From Gemmatimonadaceae bacterium (lineage in GTDB: Bacteria; Gemmatimonadota; Gemmatimonadetes; Gemmatimonadales; Gemmatimonadaceae): DNA of 64,000 nt. The position numbers were made by a program, and so were the translations under genes. Positions 11,202 to 21,028 of the stretch are shown in pieces. Location of the stretch: contig DASXKV010000038.1 in the NCBI GenBank assembly GCA_036496605.1, positions 124,001-188,000 on the forward strand. Reading direction: 5' to 3'. The notes beneath the pieces are model-generated. The model did no database searches and had not been told where the DNA came from. It saw only the letters and a program-made list of their open reading frames with translations. Position 1 is the first letter of the stretch, and every line of letters starts with the position of its first letter.

Positions 11202-11471
11202 CTACACTCCGCGCTCGTCGTTGAGATTCTCGCGATCGAAGAAGTCTTCGGCGCGTCGCGCTTCGTATTTATACTGCAGTTGCGCCATGCGCTTGATCAG
11301 CGCCTGAAATTCGTCGTCGGACAAATCAGGAACCAACGGCCGAATTCTCGCTTCCAAATCACGCCGTAATGCCTCGAGCCGACCATCCGCCATCGGACAT
11401 CCCGTTGAATTCGTGACCCAAGTCGCAACCTCGATGCCGTACGGCGTGTCACGCACGGAATGGACGGCCAT
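11202..11471 (-). CDS. Small protein of unknown function
   Basis: An 89-residue hydrophilic protein with a mostly helical, charged C-terminal part (DLSDDEFQALIKRMAQLQYKYE, then EDFFDRENLN). I do not recognise the family. The start is uncertain: ATG 11471 is chosen; a GTG at 11519 would overlap the divergent gene starting at 11505, and an ATG at 11393 would give a 63-residue protein beginning MADGRLEALR. It runs opposite to its neighbours and converges on the pseudo-kinase gene. Confidence 0.45.
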   Translation of the reverse strand: MAVHSVRDTPYGIEVATWVTNSTGCPMADGRLEALRRDLEARIRPLVPDLSDDEFQALIKRMAQLQYKYEARRAEDFFDRENLNDERGV

Positions 11472-11504
11472 TCGCGTCTTCTTCGACGAGATGCATAGTC
11501 CCTG

Positions 11505-12089
11505 ATGCTCGTCGGACACTTCGGCATCGCGCAGCTCGGTAGGGCCGCGCGACGAGAAATCCCCCTGGCGTGGCTTGTCGTCGCGGCGTACTTGCCAGAC
11601 CTGCTCCGCGTGCCGCTCACGCCGCTAACCACGCATCACGAGGTGCTCTCGCATTCGCTGCCCATCGTATCGGCGCTCGCGCTCGCGGTTGCCGTGATCT
11701 GGCTCGTACGCGGCGGACAACTCGGCGCGGCGGGCATTCTCGCCGTCGCGTGCCTGCTCCACTGGCCCGCCGACGTCTTCACAGGGTGCAAACCGACGAC
11801 CTTCACGGGGCCGTGGATTGGACTCATCTCGTATCGTCATCCGATAAGCGATCTCCTTCTGGAAGGCGCCTTGCTCGTCGCCGGCTGGATCGCCGCGCGC
11901 CGCCGCGGTGTCGGCCTGGGCAAGTGGTGGCTCATTGCCGGCTTCGCCGTGCAGATCGGATTTCTCGTCAGCATGTACTACGGATCCGAGTTCTATGTCG
12001 GCGACCACGAGTGGATGTGGAAGCCAGACATCTCGCTCGTCCCGCAGGCGCATGCACTCGAGACGCCGGTGTGTAGACCGCCGACGTAG
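11505..12089 (+). CDS. Integral membrane protein, YdjM/metal-dependent hydrolase-like
   Basis: A 194-residue membrane protein with four or five hydrophobic segments. Histidine motifs (THHEVLSHS at about residues 43-51 and LHWPADVFT near 85) recall the YdjM family of predicted membrane metal-dependent hydrolases. The substrate is unknown. The start ATG at 11505 lies close to the divergent small gene, and no strong ribosome-binding site is visible. It precedes the pyr operon by about 60 bp. Confidence 0.55.
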   Translation: MLVGHFGIAQLGRAARREIPLAWLVVAAYLPDLLRVPLTPLTTHHEVLSHSLPIVSALALAVAVIWLVRGGQLGAAGILAVACLLHWPADVFTGCKPTTFTGPWIGLISYRHPISDLLLEGALLVAGWIAARRRGVGLGKWWLIAGFAVQIGFLVSMYYGSEFYVGDHEWMWKPDISLVPQAHALETPVCRPPT

Positions 12090-12151
12090 TCACGGGCAAG
12101 GATCGAGAGTGAGCTTTCATAACCCGCCCGGCCTTGGCATATTCAGCCGTC

Positions 12152-12703
12152 ATGCCGGCCAAACAATCAACGGTCCTCGACGCGCGAGCGGTCGATCGAG
12201 CGCTGCGTCGCATGGCGGATGAAATCGTCGAGCTGAATGCAGGTACGGACGACCTCATCATCGTTGGAATTCAGCGCCGCGGAGTTCAGCTCGCGGCGCG
12301 ACTCGTATCGAGCATCAGCGATCGCGAAAAGGCGAAGGTCCCGCTCGGCGCGCTCGACATCACGCTCTATCGCGACGACCTCCAGACGGTAGGACCACGG
12401 CCGGTGGTCGGTCCCACGAATATCCCTGCCGACGTCGACGGCCGGGCGGTCGTCATCGTCGACGACGTCCTCTACACGGGGCGCACCGTTCGCGCCGCGC
12501 TCGATGAGCTCGCGGACTTTGGCCGGCCAAAGCGCATCGCCTTGGCCGTCCTCATCGACCGTGGGGGAAGGGAACTTCCGATTCAACCGGACATCGTCGG
12601 CAAGCGCGTCGAGTGCGCGCCGGGACAGCGGGTCGACGTTCTCGTCCAGGAGCTCGATCAACGCGACGCCGTGATCCTCAGCGACCGGGAGGAGCCGGCG
12701 TGA
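12152..12703 (+). CDS. pyrR: Bifunctional pyrimidine regulator / uracil phosphoribosyltransferase
   Basis: PyrR controls pyrimidine genes in response to UMP in Gram-positive bacteria and has uracil phosphoribosyltransferase activity. At 183 aa it is of family length. The PRPP-binding loop [13 protein letters not shown] is intact (about residues 98-110). ATG 12152 is preferred; an in-frame TTG at 12134 would add six residues. It heads an overlapping operon with pyrB. The short stretch upstream (12090-12151) is too small for the usual PyrR anti-terminator leader, and a weak -10-like CATATT lies just before the start, so control may not use the classical mechanism. Confidence 0.92.
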   Translation: MPAKQSTVLDARAVDRALRRMADEIVELNAGTDDLIIVGIQRRGVQLAARLVSSISDREKAKVPLGALDITLYRDDLQTVGPRPVVGPTNIPADVDGRAVVIVDDVLYTGRTVRAALDELADFGRPKRIALAVLIDRGGRELPIQPDIVGKRVECAPGQRVDVLVQELDQRDAVILSDREEPA

Positions 12704-13674
12704 GCGGCCATGCCGCCGCCCCGTTAGGCAAAGACCTGCTCGGCCTCGAGCCGCTGACGAGTGAGCAAATCACGCTCATCCTCGACACGGCGGAGCCATT
12801 CAAGGAAATCAGCGAGCGCGTGATCAAGAAAGTCCCGACGCTCCGCGGCGCGACGATCGTCAATCTCTTCTTCGAGGCGTCCACGCGCACACGGATCTCG
12901 TTCGAATTCGCCGAGAAGCGTCTCTCTGCGGACACGGTGAACGTCGCGTCGACGGGCTCGAGTGTGCAGAAGGGCGAGACGCTCGTCGACACGGCGCGCA
13001 ATCTCGAGGCGATGCGGATCGATATGGTCGTGATTCGCCACGGCGCTTCGGGCGCGGCGCAGTTTCTCGCCGACCGAATCGAGTCGAACGTCATCAATGC
13101 CGGCGATGGTATGCACGAGCATCCGACGCAAGGCCTTCTCGACCTGTTGACGCTGCGCGACCATTTCAAGCGTATCGCCGGAATCAAGGTCTGTATTGTC
13201 GGCGACGTTCTGCATTCGCGTGTCGCGCGCTCCAACATCTGGGGCTTGAAGAAGCTCGGCGCGCACGTCGCGGTGTGCGGGCCGCGCTCGCTCCTGCCGA
13301 ACGCCATCGACGAGCTCGACGTCGAAGTCTTCGAACGCATCGAGGACGCGATCGATTGGGCCGACGCGCTGAACATTCTTCGGCTACAGCTCGAGCGCAT
13401 GCAAGCGGGCTACATCCCATCACTCCGCGAGTACAACCGGGTGTTCGGGGTGTCACGCGAACGGCTCGAGCGGGCATCGCGCGACGTTCTCATCCTTCAT
13501 CCCGGACCGATGAATCGCGGTGTCGAAATCGATTCCGACGTCGCCGACGGACCTTTCAGCGTCATCCTCGATCAGGTGACGAACGGCGTTGCCGTGCGCA
13601 TGGCCGTGCTGTATTTGCTGTCGGGCGGCAAGCCGGAGCTGGCGGAGGCCGCCAAGGGCGGAGGCAGCCGATGA
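12700..13674 (+). CDS. pyrB: Aspartate carbamoyltransferase catalytic chain
   Basis: Catalyses carbamoyl phosphate + aspartate to carbamoyl aspartate, the committed step of pyrimidine synthesis. Signature motifs are the carbamoyl-phosphate loop [13 protein letters not shown] and HPGPMNRG. Length is 324 aa from GTG 12700, which overlaps the pyrR stop by 4 bp. No pyrI regulatory chain is present in the window. Confidence 0.96.
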   Translation: MSGHAAAPLGKDLLGLEPLTSEQITLILDTAEPFKEISERVIKKVPTLRGATIVNLFFEASTRTRISFEFAEKRLSADTVNVASTGSSVQKGETLVDTARNLEAMRIDMVVIRHGASGAAQFLADRIESNVINAGDGMHEHPTQGLLDLLTLRDHFKRIAGIKVCIVGDVLHSRVARSNIWGLKKLGAHVAVCGPRSLLPNAIDELDVEVFERIEDAIDWADALNILRLQLERMQAGYIPSLREYNRVFGVSRERLERASRDVLILHPGPMNRGVEIDSDVADGPFSVILDQVTNGVAVRMAVLYLLSGGKPELAEAAKGGGSR

Positions 13675-14966
13675 GCCGCGCGCTTCTGCTCCGTGGCGGA
13701 CGAATCGTCGATCCGTCCCAGCGCCTCGATGTGATTGGCGATGTGTACATCGCGAACGAGAAGATTGAGTCGTTAGGCGAAGCGGTCGATGTCGGCTCGC
13801 GCGACGACGTCGATGTCATCGACTGCGCTGGCCGGGTCGTCTCCCCTGGCTTCATCGACGTGCATTGTCATTTGCGCGAGCCCGGTCGCGAAGATGTAGA
13901 GACCATCGCGACGGGTGCGCGCGCCGCGGCAGCTGGAGGATTCACGGCCGTCTGCGCGATGCCGAATACGGATCCCGTTACCGACAATCAGGCTGCCGTC
14001 GGTTTTATAATCCGCCAGGCGGCAAGGGCCGGTGCCTCACGAGTGTATCCGATCGGCGCGATCTCACTCGGCCAGCGCGGCGAGTCGCTCGCCGAATTCG
14101 GAGAGATGGTCGGCGCCGGCGCCGTTGCCGTGAGCGACGACGGGAAGCCGGTGGCGAGCGCGCACCTGATGCGCACGGCGCTCGAGTACGCACGCACGTT
14201 CGGAATTCCCGTCGCCGATCATTGCGAGGAGCCCACACTCGCGGTCGGTGGCGCGATGAACGAGGGCATCGTCTCGGCGCGCCTCGGCTTGAAAGGTGTT
14301 CCTAACGAGGCCGAGGAGATCATGGCGATTCGTGACATCCTCCTTGCGCGCCGCACGGGCGGCCACGTGCATCTCTGCCACATGAGCACGCGTGGCTCCG
14401 TCGAGCTCATTCGCTGGGGAAAGGAGCGCGGCGTCAACGTAACTGCAGAGGTGTGTCCCCATCACCTGTCCCTTACAGAGGAATCGGTCGAGGGGTATGA
14501 CACGAATGCCAAGATGAATCCGCCGCTGCGCAGCGCCGCGGACGTCGAAGCGCTGCAACAGTCTGTTCGCGACGGAACAATCGACGTGATCGCAACCGAT
14601 CACGCGCCGCATCACTACGACGAGAAGGAACGGGAGTTCGCTGACGCGCCTAACGGGATCGTCGGTCTCGAGACGGCGTTCGCGGTGAACGTGACCTGGC
14701 TTGTCGCGCGGGGCGTCATCGACGTGGCGATGCTCGTCGAGAAGATGTCCTGTGCGCCCGCCCGAATCTTTCGTCTCCCGGGCGGCACCCTGCGCCGCGG
14801 CACTGTCGCTGACGTAACCGTGTTCGATCCTGACGCCGACTGGACGGTTGATCCGGCGCGATTTCGCTCGAAGGGGCGGAATACGCCGTACGCCGGGCAA
14901 CGTCTAAATGGTCGCGTCCATCTGACCGCCGTCGACGGACGCGTCATTTATCGACTCGAGGAATGA
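13671..14966 (+). CDS. pyrC: Dihydroorotase (type I)
   Basis: Cyclises carbamoyl aspartate to dihydroorotate. An amidohydrolase of 431 aa with the zinc motif [10 protein letters not shown] (about residues 62-71), the MPNT motif and the DHAPHH motif. The start ATG overlaps pyrB by 4 bp and the stop overlaps the aldolase gene by 4 bp, so this is part of one operon. Confidence 0.96.
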   Translation: MSRALLLRGGRIVDPSQRLDVIGDVYIANEKIESLGEAVDVGSRDDVDVIDCAGRVVSPGFIDVHCHLREPGREDVETIATGARAAAAGGFTAVCAMPNTDPVTDNQAAVGFIIRQAARAGASRVYPIGAISLGQRGESLAEFGEMVGAGAVAVSDDGKPVASAHLMRTALEYARTFGIPVADHCEEPTLAVGGAMNEGIVSARLGLKGVPNEAEEIMAIRDILLARRTGGHVHLCHMSTRGSVELIRWGKERGVNVTAEVCPHHLSLTEESVEGYDTNAKMNPPLRSAADVEALQQSVRDGTIDVIATDHAPHHYDEKEREFADAPNGIVGLETAFAVNVTWLVARGVIDVAMLVEKMSCAPARIFRLPGGTLRRGTVADVTVFDPDADWTVDPARFRSKGRNTPYAGQRLNGRVHLTAVDGRVIYRLEE

Positions 14967-15658
14967 CGTTCGGAGGACCGGCAGACCTCGGGTTGCGCCA
15001 TGCGATGGTCCGCGTGTGCCGTCGCCTCTACGAGCGCGGGCTCATCGCCGGAGGGGAGGGCAATGTGTCCGCTCGCCTCGACGACGGCTCCATCCTTGTG
15101 ACCCCATCGGGCGTGCAAAAGATCGATGTCGTCGAGGATGATTTGGTGGTCGTAGATCGTACCGGAAAACGAGTTGCGGGGTCTGGATCGCCATCGTCCG
15201 AGTTAGGGATGCATCTGCGCATCTATCAGCTGCGGCATGACGTCGGAGCTGTGGTTCATGCGCATCCTCCTTTTGCGACGGCATTTGCTGTCGCGGGGGA
15301 GGACCTCATGACGCCGGTGCTGCCCGAAATAGTCATACAAATCGGTGGCGTGCCGCTGGTTCCTTACGCGACCCCAGGCAGCCCAGCGCTCGCCGACGCG
15401 ATCGAACCATTTCTCTCGCTTCACGACGCATTCTTGATGGCGAACCACGGCGCCACGTCCTACGGATCGACGCTCTCCATCGCGCACCAGCGGATGGAGA
15501 GTCTCGAGCATGCGGCGGAGATTCTGTTTCATGCTCGAGCACTCGGGCACACCTCGACGCTGACCAGCGCCGAGCGTGAGCGACTGCTCGAGGCACGGCG
15601 GATCGTAAGTGGCTTCAACGAGAGCGGCGCGACGAAGCGCTTCTCGGACTCGGAATGA
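14963..15658 (+). CDS. Class II aldolase/adducin family protein
   Basis: A 231-residue zinc-dependent aldolase of the FucA/AraD fold. Motifs present: GNVSAR, the substrate loop SPSSE, the zinc-binding HAHPP and a later NHG/H region. Such enzymes cleave sugar phosphates, epimerise L-ribulose-5-phosphate or act in methionine salvage; the sequence alone does not decide. Its 4-bp overlaps with pyrC and the next gene suggest co-translation with the pyrimidine operon, which is an unexpected partnership. Confidence 0.85.
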   Translation: MTFGGPADLGLRHAMVRVCRRLYERGLIAGGEGNVSARLDDGSILVTPSGVQKIDVVEDDLVVVDRTGKRVAGSGSPSSELGMHLRIYQLRHDVGAVVHAHPPFATAFAVAGEDLMTPVLPEIVIQIGGVPLVPYATPGSPALADAIEPFLSLHDAFLMANHGATSYGSTLSIAHQRMESLEHAAEILFHARALGHTSTLTSAERERLLEARRIVSGFNESGATKRFSDSE

Positions 15659-16620
15659 AGGAACAGCCCGGACTGGAGAACGTTGCGGCTCTGATACTCG
15701 AGCGACAGCGCATCGAGAACTGGCTTGCCACGCTGGACGCGCGGCGGGCGAGCACTCCCGATCACGTCTATCAGCGAGTGCGTGGTGATTACGCCAATCG
15801 GCTCAAGGCGATCACCGATCAGCTCCTTGCGAGGAGTACGGCGCTCAAGGGACACGTCGATCAGATCAACGCCCGCCTCACCCAGTTCGCTAACGAAGCA
15901 AAACGGCTCAAGGATGTGCGCGCGGAGTCCGAGCTTCGTATGCAAGTGGGCGAACTCAGTGTACCCGACTGGAACACCAAAGCGCGCGAGTGCGACGAGG
16001 GTATCGCTCGACTAACCGAGGCACAGGCTCAGGCGCGCGCGCTGCTGGCTCAGGCGCGCGAGGTTCTCACGATGGTGTCCGGGCAAGCGGGTGCGCCCAT
16101 GCCATCGACGAGCAGCTCGACGTCGTCGCCTCGAGTCTCGCGGCCGATGAATCTCGATCAGATCGCTGGCAATGGCGCGCTGCCGAAGCCCACGCCGTCG
16201 AGCGGCGGTCCCGGAATGGACGAGCTCGCGTTTCTCAACTCGGTGGTCGGCAATTCGCCGCCCGGCGTGCCGCCGCCGCAGCCGTTGACTCAGCCTCCCG
16301 CTCCAGGTTCTCTCGAACTGGAGAGCGAGGGCGCTCCGGATCTGGCCGAGTCACTCCTCAATCGCGTAAATCAGCGGACGAATCCCAATCTTCGCGAGGA
16401 CGGAGACGCGGACTCGTTGCTCAAGGGAGTCGGCACTCCCAAACCCGGGAACACGCAGAACCCCTTGGCCGCAAACGTCACCGAGAGCAACCCCATCGTC
16501 CTCAAGCCGCAGGGCGGGGCTGAGCGGCACAAGACGCTGAAGTGCCAGGAGTGCGGAACGATGAACTATCCGACGGAATGGTACTGCGAGCGTTGCGGAG
16601 CCGAGTTGGCTGCAGTTTAA
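15655..16620 (+). CDS. Coiled-coil protein with C-terminal zinc ribbon
   Basis: A 321-residue protein of unknown function. Residues 1-140 are a long amphipathic helix region (coiled coil), residues about 145-280 are a proline/serine-rich, probably disordered linker, and the C-terminus is a four-cysteine zinc ribbon (CQEC ... CERC, about residues 299-317). This layout resembles DksA- or scaffold-like cytoplasmic adaptor proteins but I cannot name a family. It is the last gene of the pyr operon and converges on rpsT. Confidence 0.75.
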   Translation: MKEQPGLENVAALILERQRIENWLATLDARRASTPDHVYQRVRGDYANRLKAITDQLLARSTALKGHVDQINARLTQFANEAKRLKDVRAESELRMQVGELSVPDWNTKARECDEGIARLTEAQAQARALLAQAREVLTMVSGQAGAPMPSTSSSTSSPRVSRPMNLDQIAGNGALPKPTPSSGGPGMDELAFLNSVVGNSPPGVPPPQPLTQPPAPGSLELESEGAPDLAESLLNRVNQRTNPNLREDGDADSLLKGVGTPKPGNTQNPLAANVTESNPIVLKPQGGAERHKTLKCQECGTMNYPTEWYCERCGAELAAV

Positions 16621-16653
16621 AGAACGCCACGCTTTTCGCAGTGGTTGGAAAGC

Positions 16654-16678
16654 AAAAAGCCCTGCTCCGTGCAGGGCT
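16654..16678 (-). terminator. Intrinsic terminator of rpsT
   Basis: On the minus strand a perfect 7-bp GC-rich stem (GCCCTGC / GCAGGGC, plus one A-T pair) with a 5-base loop is followed by five T residues, 20 bp after the rpsT stop. A strong rho-independent terminator; there is no T-tract for the opposite direction. Confidence 0.88.
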
Positions 16679-16698
16679 CCCATGCGTCGCCGTTAGGC

Positions 16699-16932
16699 TT
16701 AGCTCGCTTTCGCCAATCTGCTCTTGCGCCGACCTGCGGCATTCCGGTGGATGATACCCTTCCGCGCCGCACGGTCGAGCAGCTTCACCGCTTGCAGCTT
16801 GACCTCGGGCGTCGCGCCAGGCGCGTTGGCTTTCTTGAGCGCCGTTCGCAGCGCCGCGCGCTGTGCGCGGTTGCGCACCGTCGCGGCGCGCGTTTTACGC
16901 ATGTTCTTTTTCGCGGAAGCAATATTCGGCAC
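16699..16932 (-). CDS. rpsT: 30S ribosomal protein S20
   Basis: Small-subunit ribosomal protein that binds 16S rRNA. It is 77 aa, basic and helical, beginning PNIASAKKNMRK, the standard S20 opening. That fixes the start as GTG 16932, with a GAGG ribosome-binding site upstream; a longer reading frame to 16998 is not part of the protein. It has its own promoter and terminator and stands as a single-gene unit. Confidence 0.94.
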   Translation of the reverse strand: MPNIASAKKNMRKTRAATVRNRAQRAALRTALKKANAPGATPEVKLQAVKLLDRAARKGIIHRNAAGRRKSRLAKAS

Positions 16933-17028
16933 GAGAGCCTCGGATCGGAAATTCAGCAGCGCGCTCCCCTGAATCCTCAAAGGGGTCGGACGACCCACTG
17001 AGGAAAGTAAACGGGATGCGGAGCCCGG

Positions 17029-17056
17029 AATTTAGGGACAACATGACGGATGTCAA
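17029..17056 (-). promoter_or_regulatory. Promoter of rpsT
   Basis: On the minus strand TTGACA (17056-17051), a 16-bp spacer and TAAATT (17034-17029). This leaves a leader of about 90 bases before the S20 start, containing a small GGGTCG/CGACCC inverted repeat. It lies back to back with the promoter of the site-2 protease operon. Confidence 0.7.
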
Positions 17057-17079
17057 GGCGTGACATCACGTTGAGTGCT

Positions 17080-17109
17080 TTGACAGCGCTCGGGTCGCGG
17101 CGCTAGCTT
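17080..17109 (+). promoter_or_regulatory. Promoter of the site-2 protease/scpAB operon
   Basis: TTGACA (17080-17085), an 18-bp spacer and TAGCTT (17104-17109), about 65 bp before the protease start. The -10 matches those found before rimP and the Roadblock gene. Confidence 0.7.
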
Positions 17110-17175
17110 TCCCGCCGTCCCACCGCCTCTCTCCGCCCGCTCGATCGCGACCAACTCGACCGCCAGACGCTGACG

Positions 17176-17865
17176 TTGGGTTTCCAGGCCTTACTCCTCT
17201 TCGTGCCGATGCTGTTGTTCTCGGTGATCGCGCACGAATACGCGCATGGCTACGCGGCGCTGAAACAGGGCGACACGACGGCCCTGGCGGCTGGGCGGCT
17301 CACCTGGAATCCGATCAGGCACATCGATCTCTGGATGACGATCTTGCTGCCAGCGCTCTTGTGGTATACCTCGCACGGCACAGTCGTCCTCGGCGGCGCC
17401 AAACCAGTACCGGTCGATCCACGCAACTATCGCAACTATCGGCGGGGCGACATCATAGTCTCGCTTGCCGGTGTTGTTACGAACTTGCTCATTGCGCTCG
17501 CCTGTACGGCGCTCATTGCGTTGCTCGGCATCATTGGACGTGCCGACGCCATCCAACCGACAGCGGGAATTCTTCAGGCCATGATGGTCGTCGGCGTGCA
17601 ACTCAACATGCTGCTGCTCGCCTTCAATCTGTTGCCGATTCCGCCACTCGACGGCTCGCAGGTGCTCAAGCACTTCCTGCCCGCGTCGTGGGCGGTGCAT
17701 TACCAGCGCGTTGGTCTGTACGGCATCGCGATTCTGATTCTCATCCTCTATCTCGCGCCACAACTGCTGACCTACTGGCTACAGCCGGCAAACGTGACCG
17801 CCCGAGCGCTGCTCGACGCGGTACGTTCATCGGTACTTCCCTCCGCTTCGCGGTGGCTGCAGTGA
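17176..17865 (+). CDS. Site-2 protease family membrane metalloprotease (M50)
   Basis: An intramembrane zinc protease of 229 aa. The active-site HEYAH (H20, E21, H24) lies in the first membrane helix and the third zinc ligand is in NLLPIPPLDG (about residues 152-161). There is no PDZ domain, as in the small YwhC-like subgroup. An in-frame stop at 17171 forces a start at TTG 17176 or later (ATG 17209). The gene overlaps scpA by 4 bp, an arrangement with the condensin genes common in bacteria. Its natural substrate is unknown. Confidence 0.88.
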   Translation: MGFQALLLFVPMLLFSVIAHEYAHGYAALKQGDTTALAAGRLTWNPIRHIDLWMTILLPALLWYTSHGTVVLGGAKPVPVDPRNYRNYRRGDIIVSLAGVVTNLLIALACTALIALLGIIGRADAIQPTAGILQAMMVVGVQLNMLLLAFNLLPIPPLDGSQVLKHFLPASWAVHYQRVGLYGIAILILILYLAPQLLTYWLQPANVTARALLDAVRSSVLPSASRWLQ

Positions 17866-18629
17866 AGGCGATTCTCCCTTCGGCAGACGGCGCTGCGCCG
17901 GCAGCATTCGCCGTCGAGCTGCCGCAGTTCTCCGGCCCTCTCGATCTGTTGCTCTCGCTCATTCGCGAGGAGCAGGTCGACATCTACGACATTCCCATCG
18001 CGCGGATCGCGCAGCAATTCGTCGAGCGCATTCGCACTTTGGCGCTCAATGATGCCGCCGAGTACCTGGAGATGGCGGCGAGATTGCTTCGCATAAAAGC
18101 CCAGCTCTTGCTCCCCACGAGGGATCAAGAACAATGGGAGGATCCCCGGGCCGAGCTCGTACGCAGGCTGCTCGAGTACCAGCAGATGCGAGAGGTCGTC
18201 GACCTGCTGGAGCGGCGTGGCGAGGAACGACGAAGCCACTTCGCGCGCGCCTATCTACCCGCGCAACCCGCGCCGCCACAGGCTCCGCTCGCGCTCTCGC
18301 TCGTGGAACTGCTCGCCGCCGTGGATCGCGTGCTGCGCGCGGCCTCGCGTCCCGACATGCACGACGTCGTTCCTCGTGCCCTGGACGTGCCTGGCGCAAT
18401 CGAAGTCATTCGTGCCATCCTTGCGCTTCGTGCGCGCGCGCTCCTGAGCGACATCATCGCGAGCACGCGTGAGCCCTGGCAGGTTCTCTCGATGCTGCTT
18501 GGTTTGCTGGAGCTGGCAAAGGTTGGTGAGCTTCGCGTTCAGCAGCCGCGCGCATTCGGCAACGTCGAAATCACTTCCGCCGCACCACCCTCTGCTGCTG
18601 CCCGTGACGCCGCTAGCGAAGCTGCTTGA
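17862..18629 (+). CDS. scpA: Segregation and condensation protein A
   Basis: Kleisin subunit that bridges SMC heads in the chromosome-condensing complex. 255 aa from GTG 17862. The N-terminal motif FSGPLDLLLSLIREEQVDIYDIPI is the characteristic ScpA opening, and the C-terminal winged helix is the SMC-binding part. It overlaps the protease by 4 bp and scpB by 26 bp. Confidence 0.93.
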   Translation: MKAILPSADGAAPAAFAVELPQFSGPLDLLLSLIREEQVDIYDIPIARIAQQFVERIRTLALNDAAEYLEMAARLLRIKAQLLLPTRDQEQWEDPRAELVRRLLEYQQMREVVDLLERRGEERRSHFARAYLPAQPAPPQAPLALSLVELLAAVDRVLRAASRPDMHDVVPRALDVPGAIEVIRAILALRARALLSDIIASTREPWQVLSMLLGLLELAKVGELRVQQPRAFGNVEITSAAPPSAAARDAASEAA

Positions 18630-19155
18630 AGCCGCGCTCTTCGCGAGCGCGCGCCCGATTACCACTGAAGAACTGGCGGCGCTGTCGCCCGACGAATCGC
18701 GCGCGGCGCTGGCTGCGGCTATTGACGAGCTGCGTGAGCACTATGACGTCGATGGACACGGCGTCGAGCTGCAGGAGATTGCCGGCGGTTGGCAGATCCT
18801 TACGCGTGCAGAGTACACCGAGGCAATCGAGCGCGCGCAACTGGCGGCGCGTCCGCAACGTCTGTCCGCCGCCGCGCTGGAGACGCTCGCGATCATCGCC
18901 TATCGCCAGCCGATCAGCCGCGCCGAGATCGAGGAGATTCGTGGCGTAGCAATCGGCGGAGTTCTAAAATCGCTTCACGAGCGTGGTCTGATTGACGTCG
19001 TCGGTCGCGGCGAGGGGTTGGGTCGGCCACTCATGTACGGAACGACGCCCGTATTTCTCGAGCACTTCGCTCTGCGCCACCTCGAAGAACTGCCGCGCGC
19101 GGACGAGTTGGCGATCGCGTTGCGCGTTCCGGCGCCGGCGTCAGTCTCCGAGTAG
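18604..19155 (+). CDS. scpB: Segregation and condensation protein B
   Basis: Winged-helix partner of ScpA in the SMC complex. 183 aa from GTG 18604; the region upstream in the same frame has no ScpB character. Motifs [22 protein letters not shown] and GRPLMYGTT are typical. The 26-bp overlap with scpA implies coupled translation. Confidence 0.93.
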   Translation: MTPLAKLLEAALFASARPITTEELAALSPDESRAALAAAIDELREHYDVDGHGVELQEIAGGWQILTRAEYTEAIERAQLAARPQRLSAAALETLAIIAYRQPISRAEIEEIRGVAIGGVLKSLHERGLIDVVGRGEGLGRPLMYGTTPVFLEHFALRHLEELPRADELAIALRVPAPASVSE

Positions 19156-19160
19156 CGCTC

Positions 19161-19886
19161 GTGCCCGAGCCGATGCGCATCCAGCGTGCGCTCGCGCGCG
19201 CCGGCGTCGCCTCGCGGCGGCACGCAGAGGAGCTCGTCGCGGCGGGTCGAGTCACCGTCAACGATCACGTCGCACAGATTGGCGAGACCGTTCATCCCGA
19301 TCGCGATCGCATTGCTGTCGACGGCCATCGCATTGGTGCCGTTGCGAGTACCGAGCACGCGACCTGGCTCGTGCTCAATAAGCCTCAAGGCGTCATGACC
19401 ACGCGCTCCGATCCGCAAGGACGTCGCACGGTGTTCGATCTGGTTCCGGATACGCCTGGCCTCACCTACGTCGGTCGCCTCGATTACCTCACCGAAGGTG
19501 TGCTCCTGCTCACCACCGATGGCGATGGCGCGCACCGGCTAACTCATCCGAGTCGCGAGATCGAACGCGTCTACATTGCCACGGTGCGCGGGGATGGACG
19601 CGGGGCGACCATGCGCGCGCGAGAGGGCGTCGAGCTCGAGGACGGATTGGTGTTGCCGCGAGCGGTCGAGAGCCGTCCCGTCGGGAGGGGAAAATGGGAA
19701 TTGGAGCTCACGATCGCCGAGGGTCGATCGCGCGAGATCAGACGCCTGTGCGAGGCTCTCGACCTCGAGGTCGATCGTCTGGTGCGCGTGCGTTTCGGTC
19801 CCGTTTCACTCGGCACACTTCGCAGCGGCGCAACTCGGCAGCTCACGCCGCACGAACTGCGCGCTATTCGCGAGATGACCCGATGA
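19161..19886 (+). CDS. rluB: Pseudouridine synthase, RluB/RsuA family
   Basis: Makes pseudouridine in 23S rRNA (RluB-type) or 16S rRNA (RsuA-type). 241 aa: an N-terminal S4 RNA-binding domain (about residues 5-60, [14 protein letters not shown]) and a catalytic domain with the active aspartate in GRLDYLTEG. The position after scpB is the usual place for rluB. Start is GTG 19161; ATG 19173 is an alternative. Confidence 0.9.
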   Translation: MPEPMRIQRALARAGVASRRHAEELVAAGRVTVNDHVAQIGETVHPDRDRIAVDGHRIGAVASTEHATWLVLNKPQGVMTTRSDPQGRRTVFDLVPDTPGLTYVGRLDYLTEGVLLLTTDGDGAHRLTHPSREIERVYIATVRGDGRGATMRAREGVELEDGLVLPRAVESRPVGRGKWELELTIAEGRSREIRRLCEALDLEVDRLVRVRFGPVSLGTLRSGATRQLTPHELRAIREMTR

Positions 19887-20000
19887 CGGGCACTGCAAAG
19901 TGACGTACAGGCACCTGACTCGTGCGCTGGGGTAGGAGCGGTCAGCACGGTCAGGCCAGGCGGTACTAAACTTGTAACGACGGTCGCACGGCGCGGGCTC

Positions 20001-21020
20001 ATGCACGCGCACGATCTCGCATACCAACGCACACGGAGCTCGCGCGTGGCAACAACGGTGCAGTCCGGGGCAGATTCCCGCCTCATTCAGGACGTTTCGC
20101 GGCAAGTCGCTCGACGTGTCGTCGGCCAGGACTACATGATCGACCGGCTGCTCATCAGCCTCCTCACTGGCGGTCACGTGCTGCTCGAGGGAGTGCCTGG
20201 TCTTGCGAAGACGCTGACGGTGAGAACGCTCGCCGAGACGATCGACACGACTTTCAGTCGCATTCAATTCACTCCTGATCTTCTCCCCGCGGATGTCGTT
20301 GGCACACAGGTGTACGATCAGTCCACCGGGAAATTCCTCGTCAAGCAAGGGCCGATCTTCGCGAACATCATTCTCGCCGACGAGATCAATCGCGCGCCCG
20401 CGAAAGTGCAGGCGGCGCTGCTCGAGGCGATGCAGGAGAAGCAGGTCACGATCGGCGGAGCGACCTATAAGCTCGAGGAGCCGTTCCTCGTTTTGGCGAC
20501 GCAGAATCCAATCGAGCAGGAGGGCACCTACCCACTGCCCGAAGCGCAAGTCGATCGCTTCATGCTCAAGCTGCGCGTCGGCTACCCAACGCGCGACGAA
20601 GAGAAGGAGATCATGCGCCGCATGGCGAGCGGTGAGCCGATTCCGATCGATCACGTCGCGTCGCCGGAGGCCGTGATGGCCGCGCGAGCGCGGATCGCGG
20701 ATCTCTACATGGACGAGCGGATCATGGATTATATCGTCGACATCGTGCACGCGACGCGCGAGCCGGGTGCCGCAGGCCTCGACGATCTGACTCCGCTGAT
20801 CGAGTTCGGCGCGAGCCCACGCGCTACCATTGCGTTAGCGCAGGCGTCACGCGCGCACGCTTTTCTTCGAGGTCGTGCGTTTGTCACGCCCGACGATGTA
20901 AAAGCCATCGGGCCCGACGTACTTCGTCACCGCGTGCTCACGACCTATGAAGCCGAGGCCGAGGAAGTCACGAGCGACGACATCGTGACGAAGGTATTGG
21001 CGAAGATAGAAAGCCCATAG
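20001..21020 (+). CDS. MoxR-family AAA+ ATPase
   Basis: AAA+ ATPase that works with von Willebrand A (VWA) proteins as a chaperone-like system. 339 aa, Walker A GVPGLAKT (64-71), Walker B ILADEIN and sensor ATQNPIEQEGTYPLPEAQ. It heads the Bat-type operon that follows. The start could also be GTG 20046, preceded by GGAG, which would remove 15 polar residues. The 114-bp gap before it holds no recognised promoter. Confidence 0.93.
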   Translation: MHAHDLAYQRTRSSRVATTVQSGADSRLIQDVSRQVARRVVGQDYMIDRLLISLLTGGHVLLEGVPGLAKTLTVRTLAETIDTTFSRIQFTPDLLPADVVGTQVYDQSTGKFLVKQGPIFANIILADEINRAPAKVQAALLEAMQEKQVTIGGATYKLEEPFLVLATQNPIEQEGTYPLPEAQVDRFMLKLRVGYPTRDEEKEIMRRMASGEPIPIDHVASPEAVMAARARIADLYMDERIMDYIVDIVHATREPGAAGLDDLTPLIEFGASPRATIALAQASRAHAFLRGRAFVTPDDVKAIGPDVLRHRVLTTYEAEAEEVTSDDIVTKVLAKIESP

Positions 21021-21028
21021 AGCAGAGG

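Noticed and set aside
12090-12151. PyrR-type RNA attenuator before pyrR
   Set aside because: The region is too short and has no terminator/antiterminator pair or conserved PyrR-binding loop.
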